From NCBI GenBank assembly GCA_025618425.1, contig CM046851.1:849967-913966 (forward strand): a stretch of 64,000 nucleotides of DNA, read 5' to 3'. This stretch comes from Heliocidaris tuberculata (taxonomy: Eukaryota; Echinodermata; Echinoidea; Camarodonta; Echinometridae). The position numbers were made by a program, and so were the translations under genes. This document shows, in pieces, positions 21,641-32,405 of this stretch; positions within the stretch are counted from its first letter, which is position 1; every line of letters begins with the position of its first letter. The notes beneath the pieces were generated by a model. That model made no database searches. It was not told where the DNA came from and saw nothing but the letters and a program-made list of their open reading frames with translations.

Positions 21641-22638
21641 AAAAAATGGAAAATATACATACATACATTAATATTATTCAAATTTCTATATTCTTTATTT
21701 CAATATCGATATTATTTATTCATGTACAATATTGTAGATTTATATGAATTTATTAATATTTATCTACAGTTCTGTCGTTGCTTTTGATTTTTCCCGATAT
21801 ATTTTTACACTACTACAGAGTGAAAACCGTCTACTTCAAATAATACAACATGGGTGTTGATCTGGGAGGGATATGGAGGTATAATTTAAAAAAAAAATTG
21901 AAGTGGGGGGGGGGGGGGTGGCCTGTGTTACTATCCCCAAATATATTTTGAGATGATTTTTTTTTTCAAAGCCATAATGCAGAAAAATTATCTAGATTAA
22001 AAGTACATGTTATTATTCTGGATTTAGAGGATTCAGTCGGTAACTTTCGTTTCCTTTATAATGCAATTTTGCCACACTCATGTTATTAGTAATACTAAAA
22101 ATGTTCAAAATTGAAATGAAAATATAGTCACAGGAATCGAATGTGGTGGGGAAAGAGGGAATATATCTACATTAGCTAACTGTTACTCATTGAAAATTAC
22201 AAACATCATTTCGACCCCCCCCCCCCCCCCCCCCCCTCAAAGACCACAGGGTGCAAAGTTTTATGAATAAGGAGTGTAAGCCGCAGAAAGGCGAACATTG
22301 ACTCGTAGGCTAGACATCATTGGAGGTGCCAAAGCTGTGAACGTTTTGATCGGAATTGGTACCCAGAGATATCCATTGTCAAAGAAGATGAGCCCAAGTC
22401 CCCCTCCCCCCCCCCCCCCCCCCCCCCCCGTCCCGGGACGTATGGGCACAAATTCGCCAGTTGCTGGGGCAGACTACAACTGACTAGCTAGCAAACCAAA
22501 CGAGTCGGCAAATAATATTCGACACTCTTTCGTTATGCTGGCAGTCCTTGTCATTGATACGTGCTGTTCATGAAAAATCTTAGCGTTTCAATGTAATATT
22601 GTGATTGAAGTAGAAATATTAAAGAGAGTACACCCATT
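21641..22638. other. AT-rich DNA with G/C homopolymers
   Basis: Contains G-run about 21905-21917, C-run about 22206-22237 and C-run about 22400-22429. No coding sequence was recognised. Confidence 0.45.
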
Positions 22639-22766
22639 TTGCCCGAATAGGGAGGAGCGCCGCGGAGAACCCATCCCCTCATGCTAAGTTATACGAGGCG
22701 GGGAGGGGGCTGAGGGGCTATAGCCCCCCCCCCCGGAGGATTATGAAATTATCAATATTCGGGCAA
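22639..22766. mobile_element. Short MITE with TTGCCCGAATA terminal inverted repeats
   Basis: TTGCCCGAATA at 22639-22649 and TATTCGGGCAA at 22756-22766 are perfect 11-bp inverted repeats around about 106 bases of GC-rich filler with a C-run. No ORF and no clear target duplication. Confidence 0.5.
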
Positions 22767-22899
22767 CTGTCAACTCATGATATTCAATCAGCTACAACCT
22801 CATATTTATGATATATGGACAGCATTACCACTGTAAGACAAGGATACAGGCAGAGGCGGCGCTCCCGGGGGCGGGTGCTCCCTGCACTTTTTCAAGTAG

Positions 22900-23185
22900 A
22901 TCTACCCCAAAAGTACCCCTATTTATCTTTGAAAAGTGCCGCTTTTCTTCGTAATAATTGCCCTTTTAAAATTTTGATAACTGCCCCCTGTAACCTCAGA
23001 CGTTAGTGTCCCTTTTGAAATCGGATATGTGCCCCTGTTTTCGTCTGATTAGTGCCCATTTTTCTTTGTATTGGTGAAATTTTCTCTTCTGATAAGTGCA
23101 CTTTTTCACCTCTGAGAAGTGTTTCGTTTTCTTTGTATAACAGTCCCTCTTTCTTTGTATATCTACCCCTTTTTCATAGTATTTA
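22900..23185. repeat. Degenerate minisatellite, unit about 35 bases
   Basis: Recurrent units of the form (A/T)(A/G)(A/G)TGCCC(C)TTTTC..T.TGATAA are visible, for example AAGTGCCGCTTTTCTTCGTA, ATGTGCCCCTGTTTTCGTCT, TTAGTGCCCATTTTTCTTTG and TAAGTGCACTTTTTCACCTC. I see eight or nine diverged copies. Non-coding. Confidence 0.55.
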
Positions 23186-23439
23186 TAGCCATGCACAAAA
23201 TTAATGATGAATACAGAACAATAATTATCAAAGGATGTCATTTGTTATTGTCTTGCTGTGAAACATGTTTCAGTGTATTTTCTTCATTGCCCCAAAAATA
23301 TGAGATGACGTGAAGCTTTTTAATAGCTGTACTATCTTGTGATATTGTGTGTAAAATACATAAAACAATTTTGGTATCCCAAGTGTGTATCGATATTGAG
23401 CCAAAATCGTCTCTTTACTCTGTTTATAAACTTCTGAAA

Positions 23440-24500
23440 GTAGATCAGTAGGGGCCGCGGAGCGTTTTTTGAAAGTGGGGGGGGGGGGGGGGGGGGGGGG
23501 GCTGATTTGATTTCACTCATTAATGACAATTTTCGAAAGTTTTTTTCCGAGATTTCATGAAACGTATGCTCAAAAAAGTGGGGGGGGGGGGGGGGGGGGG
23601 AGGCTGCAGCCCCCAGCCCCCTGGTTCCACGGCCCATGCATGAGGCTCTGTTTTTTAGTGTCTAACCATTATTCATTATCACTTTTTATTGAATCTAAAA
23701 ACTACTTACCTTCCACATATAAAATCATACATTAAGATATTAGAAATATGCAATAATATATATTTTTAAATATAAACATTTTTAACGAGGATCCCAAACT
23801 TTTGGTATATATATTTTATGTTCTTTATTTTGTTTTGTTACTGTCATGAGTTTTTATTTATAATTATTGTTATTCAAATAGTGTTGTTATCAAACAGGGC
23901 CTATAGGAAAACTACCACTATTGGTGAAAATGTACTACCCTCTCTAAATATCAGAATAAAAATGAATCAACAAGCAAGCAAGCAGTCAAAGACAAATCTG
24001 GATAATACTCAATCAGGATGAAAGGTAGGCTGTACCAATGTTTCAAATATGTATTTTTTAAATCTGTGCATCCATTGTTTGTAGGTCCCTATAATAACTG
24101 AACGTGCTTTTTAGTGCCCCCCCCCCCCCCTTCCCGGTGCCTATGCATCTCATGACATGGAGCTGAGCTAGATGTTCAGGTTCGGCAACGTACGCTAACA
24201 ACGAAGCCAATGTTTTGCATTAGGCGTGCAGAGCGTCTTCATTATTATTTGTTTGTTTTGTTTTGTTTTTTTTTGTTGGGGGGGGGGGGGGTTGTGCACA
24301 ACACAAAATAGACAGTGGAATGAAACAAGCAAATAGTTTTAAACCCTTCAGCTCAATTTTGCCCGAATTTCGCTCAATTCATTACAATGTTTTGTTTTAT
24401 TTTGTTTGTTTGTTTGTTTGTTTTTTTGTTTTTTTTTTTCTGGGGGGGGGTAGGGTGGGGGCTGCACTTGAACCCCCGAAGCCCTAGTTTGTGCGGCCCT
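23440..24500. other. Gene-free DNA with poly-G/poly-C tracts
   Basis: G-runs of about 20 bases lie near 23477-23500 and 23580-23600, a C-run near 24118-24130 and a G-run near 24279-24291. The phrase CCGCGGAGCGTTTTTTGAAA before the first G-run recurs in changed form near 31535, suggesting dispersed copies of one element. No genes. Confidence 0.45.
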
Positions 24501-24629
24501 ATTAACGGCCAGACATGCTAATATCTAGACCGGTGGCTGAGACTAGCATTCTTTGCTACACTGATAACGGACCACACACTGCCGCCGCGGTGACAAAACA
24601 ACAGCTGCTTGGGCGGTACTCGAGTTAAC

Positions 24630-24795
24630 AGAGCATACGTATGCTAAACTAAATTGTATACGTATACAAGTTTACTCAGCATACGTATGCTTAAATGCAG
24701 CTCTATGATTGGTCCGTTTGCATACGTATGCTCTATTTGAGCATACGTATCCGGTACGTACGTTAAATAGAGCATACGTATCCGATACGATTTAT
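24630..24795. repeat. Cluster of GCATACGTATGC palindromes
   Basis: Perfect 12-base palindromes lie at about 24633, 24679 and 24720, with GTATACGTATAC at about 24656 and half-sites AGCATACGTATCC at about 24740 and 24771. They sit directly left of the duplicated block. This may be the left part of a palindrome-rich transposon related to 31840-32334. Confidence 0.6.
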
Positions 24796-24805
24796 GGCGT
24801 CGATT

Positions 24806-27800
24806 ATGGCAAGCCATCGGGGTCTACTTACGTCTACTCACCACGCGTACTTGATTTTCAATACACGTACCTATATTGACCAATCAGAAGCCAGTATTCA
24901 GTACGCGTACTGTTTTTGGTCATCACGTCACGTGTGTTTAAGGGTACGTGTACTTTACTTTTACAGACGTTCCTGACCCCTCCGGCCATAGGTAGCCAAA
25001 GGGTTCAGAAGCGTCAGTTACTGTAACGTGTGCTTTGTCATTTAGGTAACGTGTACCTTGACTAGTCATTACGTGACGTCTATACAATTACGTGTGCTCT
25101 GGTCGTTACGTGACGTCAGCTAAGAGTTAGTCTATTTCCAGGATTTTTTTTTTTTTTTTTGTCAATAAAGCAAACCATGTACGTTAATAATATTGTTCAA
25201 TAAGGGAAGTATAGGGCTTGGCAGGGGCTCAGGGTGTTTTATATATTTCTGTTGGTGACTGATTATTAAGTCGTCCTATAAAGTTTTAGAGTAGTAGTAG
25301 GCCTACACTCTTTTTAGCAAACTAACAAAAATCAAAGTAAAGTATAAACCGTGGGGAGTTGCTTCATTATTGTCATTACTATTACTATACTACTACTCAT
25401 TTTTATTTCATTATTATGATTGTTACTATCATAATTATCATCATCATTATTATCATTATTATTATTAATATTGCTTTTATTATCGTCATAAAAAATTGTC
25501 ATAATAATGAAATTAATGTATAAAGTTTATTCATAAATACCATGTAAGGAGAGGAGGAAAGAGAAACAAGTTGATGATTTAGATTAGGAGAACTCCAAAC
25601 ATGTACAGCTCATGTTTACTATATATAGTCAAAGCTATATAGTGCATACAAAGTACACAAACTTCCACTACATGGACACTATTATCCTCTTATCCTCCAT
25701 CTGTTGTGCAATTACGGGTCATGACCTCTGTGGACTCGTTGTCATGACCACTGGAAGGCCGCCTGTTTACCCAAGGATTAACCAGCTGATATCCAGTGCA
25801 TAAGGGGTACTAATACATGAATGGGGAGATGGCTTGCCTATCCTTGCTATAACCAGGGAATCCTATTAGTTACATTAATACATTCCCATGCTATAACCAA
25901 GGAGTTATCTGCTATAATAATTGAAACGAGACATCCTCGTCCTCCTCCCCCCTCCCCGTGTGAAAAAAATGTGAACCCCCTCCCCCCCCCCCCAAAAAAA
26001 AAGAAGAAGAAGAAGAAAAAGTAGTGTAAAATAATGATGAGTAAATGGGAAAACAAACGGTTTGTTTTCTTAACAATTAAAGAAAAAAAATCTTCTTCAT
26101 CGGTTGTTACACTCCTTGGCATTATATACCTGAACTTTGAAAAATCATAGAAGATTTGTAATCCATGTGGAGGCAGAGCTAGATTCCACTAAATTTCGTC
26201 ATAGGGCCTATACTAAGGCCGGGGGGGGGGGGGGGGGTGTATCGGCTGTCAATGTCACACAGGCCTAATGAATATTATAGTCGCAAAGGCGTTGGTGAAA
26301 AGACTGTTGATAAATTCAATGTATTCATTCAAAACATTTTTTTTTTTAAAGACTGAATGTTCGTACGTAACGTTATACAGGGAGGGGGCGGAGGAGGGGG
26401 GGAGGGGTGTGACTGTTGCTGAGATGGAACAAGAACATACGAAAACAATTGTATGCCTATTATAAATTAAGAGAGATCATTTTCTCCATGAAGCAGTCTA
26501 AATCAGATAAATTAAAGGACAATTTTATCACAGGATTGGCAATTGACAGGAGGGGCATTTGTTCCTCAGAAGATTTTCTTTTGTCACAGCAAGGACACTT
26601 TTCTTGATTTCGGAACTCGGCACAAGGCCCATCGAGCCCTTGCCGAACTCCGGTTCCACCGCCATGGTAATGTACATATTATGTTCACTCAATTGATGTT
26701 TAAATCATCATCACTCAGCATCGATCCTTCTTCTCCCCTACCCCTTTTTATATAGAAGAGATCGAGCCTCTGTCCCACAAAAGCGTGGTCTCGCATGTAG
26801 ATTGAGTTTCTATAGTACGCGACGATAAGTACTTCATCTATGGAAAAAATTGAAGTTTTTTTCAATGTTGCCATACTGCAAAATTATGGTTTTGTGTGTG
26901 TTTGGGAGGGGGCAAAACTATTTTGTAGCCCACTAACTGATAGAGTTAAACTTCTGCCCCCTCCCTTTTACGCCACCGGGATTCTATCAACATAGGCACT
27001 GTTTCCAGTGCTGTTTCATCACCAGTATATTATGTACCGGAGCGTGGGGACCATGATTTGTGAGAAAATTTTGGTTTTGGTATGGTGAAATTTTGCCTCT
27101 TTATTTTAGAGCACTAAATTTTTTTTATCGCGATACAGCAAAAATTGTATTGTCAGGGGGGGGGATGGATGGACTGGGGGGGGAGGACCAATAAAAGAGG
27201 AAAGTGCCCCCCCCCCCCCCAGCCCCACGCGGCCGCTCGAAGACATACCGGAAAATAAGAGGGAGCTTATAGCTACCTAGTAAGATTATTGATATATTTG
27301 GGCTGTTGAACTCCATAAAACTTCGTACTTTTTACCACTATGGAAAGCTTATTCATTGTTTACTACAATAAATTATTAAATGCAATATAGGTTCTTGTCT
27401 CGCTATGGGCGGGGGCAAATTGAGTATAGTCCGCCCCTTACTTCCGAGGCCTTGACTTAAAAACTGCGTTTCTACAGAACAGTCTTTAGAAACACTACCT
27501 CATTAATATGCGAGGGAATGGTGAAGAGACCGAGTAAGAAACAAAAAATCAGAGCACTAGAAAATATAAATATTTTCCATTTTTTTTACTGTAAAATAAT
27601 TTATGTCACATCATTTTTCCTTGCGAGTGGGCGGAAAGACAGTGTTCCCATTCTATTTTTGGGCCTTGTAGTATACGGGATTTGTGAATAATAATAATAG
27701 TGACCATTTATATTGTGCCATGTTTGTCAAAAGATAAAAACTACTTTCGAAAAATAAACTCAAGACAATTTCAATAACCCTGTCTATCACCTTTAGAAAT

Positions 27801-28580
27801 GTGCGAACAATACAATGGCGTATTACGTAATCCGAACCTGATTTCTATGGGCAGTACAATAGGCCTTTAAAATTGCCCCAGGGTTTATTTTTCGAAGGTA
27901 GTTTTTATCGTGTTAGTTAAGTGGAAAAACACTGCATCTATATTAATCTGCAAGGGAGCGAAGTCACGGAACTAAAATCCCCATTCTCTGCCCCCACCCC
28001 ACCCTCCCCCCCCCCCCCCCTTTCCTCGGCTTATATGACAGGCCTGGGCAAGTGTCGAGCCAAACAGTCTGAGAGCTAATTTGAAAGTCCTTGTATATTA
28101 TTCACTGAGATAAACTATGATATTAACTTGAAACAAACAAATCAGTAGCTTATGCATTATTGTAAAGAACAGTCATGTAGACCTGTAAAAAAAAAACTTT
28201 TAATCAAACATAGAGGCCAAATTTTTTTGTAGTCGCTCGCAAATAGCTACATATAAGAGGAATTTCACCCTGGTATTTAGTTGATTTGCATAAAAGCAGA
28301 AAATTTATTTTTTTAGTACTGCAGGGCAAATGGGATGGGACCTCACAAGAAACGTCACGGAGTCGGTTGCCAAATTGTGTTTGAGTGATTACAACTTTGA
28401 AAAATTCATAACATTCTCATTTCTAATCAGATTTTACTCAAACTTTTATTGGTCTGTTATTTTAGTTTTCCTCCTTTCTTTAACATTTTTAAAACAATGT
28501 AAGAAAGAAAAATGTATAAATGTATCTGAATTTTCACTTTTCAGTTTGAAAATTCAGTGTTCAGTGACGGCACTGGATTT
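24806..28580 (+). repeat. Large direct duplication, copy 1
   Basis: Collinear with 32001-35627, from ATGGCAAGCCATCGGGGTCT to GTGACGGCACTGG. Both copies share the same order of landmarks: ACGT-rich segment, CCAGGATTTT T-run, a TAGTAGTAGGCCTA block, GATCATTTTCTCCATGAAGC, GCGATACAG and the GATTTTACTCAAACTTTTAT block. Single-base changes and indels are frequent, including a 177-bp MITE present only here. No gene was recognised inside. Confidence 0.85.
27733..27909. mobile_element. MITE with 27-bp inverted ends, present in one duplication copy only
   Basis: Left end GATAAAAACTACTTTCGAAA... and right end ...TTTCGAAGGTAGTTTTTATC are inverted repeats of about 27 bp with one mismatch. Duplication copy 2 (near 34975) passes from GTCAAAAG directly to sequence like that after 27909, giving an empty site. 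No ORF. Confidence 0.75.
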
Positions 28581-29693
28581 TAAAATTGCGCAATGGCGGG
28601 AGATGGGGCATTATAAAAAGAGGAAGTGGCTTAGCTCATTGGAGTGATAAGGGGCATTTTTAGAAGGGGAAAGGGGGAGGGTACTTATAAACAAAACAGT
28701 AACTTATCAGAAAATAAAAGGCTGAATCTACTTGAAAATGTGGGGGTATTGTGCCCCCAGCCCCTTTGGGAGGGGGGGGGGGTGGAGAGGAGGGAGGCTG
28801 TCGTTGGGATACCTAGGGCTAAATGCGCTAGGGGGTAACTTTCCGGCGGGGGTAATTGTCCTTGTCTTATATTCATCTCTCACCTCCCACGAATTTTTTG
28901 AGATTAGAAATTATAATAATAATAATAATGATAATAATAATAATAATTTAAAAAAAATAATAATAATGAAAATAGCAATAATAAGAATAGAATTATGTTT
29001 CAGTTATATAGTGTATTCCGTGAATACTTCATTGCGCTTTACAATGTCATTTGTTATAACCCAAGAGAGGTAAATGATGCACGAATTTTACTAGTTTAAA
29101 AAGAAAACTGATAGTAGAAAACTGCATATACACCTAGGTGTGCATGTAGAAGGGGGGTTCTCCTCCAACCCTGAAAAATTATATTTTTGAAATCCCTGTG
29201 ATGTGTGTCATTATATGAGAGGGCCTTTAAAAAGAAAATCAGAGGATAAGACAATGCAATATACATCCGGGATGGATGTGGGAGGAAGGGTTATATATAT
29301 TAGGCGTGGTTATAGAAAGATGTAGATGTAGAGCGGGGGAGGACCGGAGGGGGCCCTTGTGGGCTTCCGTTGCAATGAAGTGGAGCGCAGGGAGTGGCGA
29401 GTTGTGTTGGAGGAGTGTATCCCATAACATGGCCCACGGAACGGGGGGGGGGGGGGGGGGGGGGGCTGGGGGTCTTATCACTGTTGTAGCCCAACACTGT
29501 TATCCAGATGTCACTTGTAATACGTGGAATCATGCTTGATATTTATCCCCTGACTTTTTTTAATATTGAAGTTCTCCTACTGATCCATTCAATTCTGGCC
29601 TCCTCCATTCACCCCTATTTTTTTATTTTATTTTAGTTATTTATTTATTCATTATTTTTTTTTTTTTTAAATTAATTATTATTATTTTTCTAT

Positions 29694-29726
<33 letters not shown>

Positions 29727-31800
29727 GGGGGGGGGGGGTACTTGTCAGGTACAAGCAACCATTTAAGATAACGTGCGACATTATACTACCGTGACTATAT
29801 TATTATGCTAGAGTGCATTGGGTTTGATACCTTCCCAACCTAGGCCTACCTCGCTCAATGAGGGAGGGGGGTGGGGGCGTCTAGCGGGCATCCGGGCATC
29901 AGCCGCAATATAAAAGTGTCTGGCAGTGCATGGCCATTCATGATAGCGGGAGTTTTGCTGAACTTTTTCCTCTAGGTTTCATCCAGTTATTCATTCCCCA
30001 CCCCCCCCCCCCCCCGCTAATCCAGCTCAATTTTGATTGTCCATCGAAAGGGTCCTTCTGATTACCCCCACCACACTGTTCGAGTCACACGTCCGTTTTT
30101 TTTTTTTACATGAACAAAGCAAGAGAAATCAAAAGAAGACGGGAAGGGAATAAATGAACAAGGAAAACAATAGACGAAGAGAAAATTTTAATAGGACGAT
30201 ACAAAAAGTGGCAGAGGGAAAAATGCAGGGCTGCACCGACGTACCAATGCACATACACAAATGTGATTATTTTTTCTTGTGATTACTTGTTATTTATTCC
30301 CTTAAGGAAACCGAGTAAAACAATGAACATATATAAAACCAGAAACAGGCATGCTTTCAGAAATTAGTCTTGCAGTAAACCTTTCTAAGGGCGCACTAAT
30401 ATCAAGTTTGTTAACACCTTAAATGATGTTGTTTCAATAAGTGGAAAATATAGTGCATGATTTTTTTTTTTAATGAGGGGGGATTCAGAGTTTTATTGGA
30501 ATTCCACGGTAATTGATAAGCATAATGAAACGAATCTCAAGGGTGTAAACATGGAGGGCTTCAGCCCCATAGCCCCCCCCCCCCCCCCCCCTTTCCCGTT
30601 CTGCGGCCTCCGAATTTGTTCACTATATAAGGCCGCCCCGCAAGTCCTGACAAAAAAAAAAATTGCGGTCCGGATCCCCGTCAAAGAGGGGGATACTGTG
30701 TACATTCAGTTTTCAGGTTTTAAAATAACCCGAACCTCCGGAAAAAACGAACCTACGAAAAAACGAGTGGCCCATGGAAAACAATGGATGATGGGCGTGC
30801 TTCACGTTTTTGCATTTTTGGGGGGATAAAATTTGTAAATCTTCCACTTTCAAAATGACATGAAATATATATGTATGAAAAAATAGGAGAATAGGGGAAT
30901 GGGCTTCTTCGGGAGGCGGGGGGGGGGGGGGGGGGTAGGGGGTAGGGCTGTGAGCAAGTAGTAAGCTTTTTGAGGTGGGCTTCAGAGTGTTTTTCCCCAC
31001 CCCCAAAAGAAAAAAAAATAAATGAAATAAGCTAGAACCCTTCGGGGCGCCGGAAGTAAAAAAAAAAAAAAAAAGGGGGGGGGGGGGGTTAGAATGATGA
31101 AGCCTCACTTTTAGAGTACTAAAAGCTGATCGCATAAGCTTGATTGTCGTGGAGAGAGGGGCAATTTTTCCTTTCTGTTTTCTTGCGAGGGGGCCCATCA
31201 TTGGGGAAGGAGGGGGGGAAATCGTTTTTGCCCCCAAACTCGAGGGCCAAGAGATGGCTATCATGCAAGTACAAAATATAATTTTCTTTTCTCATTTTCT
31301 TCTTTTTTAGTGATTGCCTGTCCGATCTTCTATTGTGAAAACAAGGAGGAAACGGTTACCTTTCCCTCATTTTCAGTTTATGCAAAAGTGAAGATAACAG
31401 ACCACAAACCGCAGCATACATGTTTTGAAAAAAGGCTTGAAACGAAATAGGACGCCCTAATATCAAGTTGGTTAGGCCTGTAAACGATGTTGGTATACGT
31501 GGAAAGACACGCATAATAATTATTAGTTCACGAGGGCCACAGAGCGTTTGAAAAGTGGGGGCAGGAGGCAATAATATGGTATTATTAATATATAAGCAAA
31601 GGGGAGTGTGTGTGCGTGTATGTGTGTGGAGGGGAAGCCTGCAATCCCTAGCTAGATCACCCCCCCCCCCCCGGTTCAGCGACCCTGAACTTGATCATGA
31701 TAGAGCCATCCATTTTCATAACAAAGAGGGGAATCCTGATAATCGGGATTTGACTTCAAACTTCATATCCTACATCCCCCTATGTAGAGAATAGAAGCGG
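28581..31800. other. Gene-free spacer between the duplication copies
   Basis: Holds an (ATA)n stretch at 28914-28970 next to a GCGCTTTACAATG SINE-like end (minus orientation, to about 29045). There are G-runs at about 29443-29465, 29726-29738 and 30920-30936, C-runs at about 30001-30015 and 30573-30592, and T-run 29697-29725. Long proline- or glycine-rich frames here are artefacts of these runs. The phrase GGGCCACAGAGCGTTTGAAA near 31533 resembles 23452-23475. Confidence 0.5.
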
Positions 31801-31804
31801 TCTC

Positions 31805-31839
<35 letters not shown>

Positions 31840-32332
31840 CCTGGAATTAGACCATTTCAAAGAAGACGTGACGTATTGAGCAAAGCACAACGTAATTGAA
31901 CAGACGTGACGTGACGTAAGGTCACGACAGAGTACACGAAATTGGGTACACGTCACGTCGTAACGAGTAGACGTGACGTACCGTTTGGTTATACGTTTTA
32001 ATGGCAAGCCATCGGGGTCTACTTACGTCTACTCACCACGCGTACTTGATTTTCGATACACGTACCTATATTGACCAATCAGAAGCCAGTATTCAGTTAC
32101 GCGTTACTGTTTTTGGTCATCACGTCACGTGTGTTAAGGGTACGTGTACTTTACTTTTAGACGTTCCTGATCTCCGGCCATAGGTGGCCCAAGGGTATCA
32201 GAAGCGTCAGCTACTGTAACGTGTGCTTTGTATTTAGGTAACGTGTACCTTGACTAGTCATTACGTGAGGTCTATTACAATTACGTGTGCTCTGGTCGTT
32301 ACGTGACGTCAGCTAAAGTTAGTCTATTTCCA

Positions 32333-32334
<2 letters not shown>
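31840..32334. mobile_element. ACGT-rich element with CCTGGAA(T/A)TAGAC inverted ends
   Basis: CCTGGAATTAGAC (31840-31852) and GTCTATTTCCAGG (32322-32334) form inverted ends, 12 of 13 matching. They are bordered outside by a run of about 32 A on the left and about 65 T on the right. The interior holds roughly 23 ACGT tetramers, many as TGACGT, ACGTGAC or ACGTGTAC. No ORF. The right two thirds recur at 24806-25144, where the left part is different. Confidence 0.55.

Positions 32335-32405
<71 letters not shown>

Noticed and set aside
28330..28647. 105-codon frame repeated in part at 35380-35595
   Set aside because: It lies in the duplicated block, but the two copies differ by frameshifts and early stops, and the sequence looks like a dispersed non-coding repeat.
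30713..31264. 183-codon minus-strand frame
   Set aside because: Built from C-runs and A-runs (poly-Pro, poly-Phe); no domain and no conserved copy.
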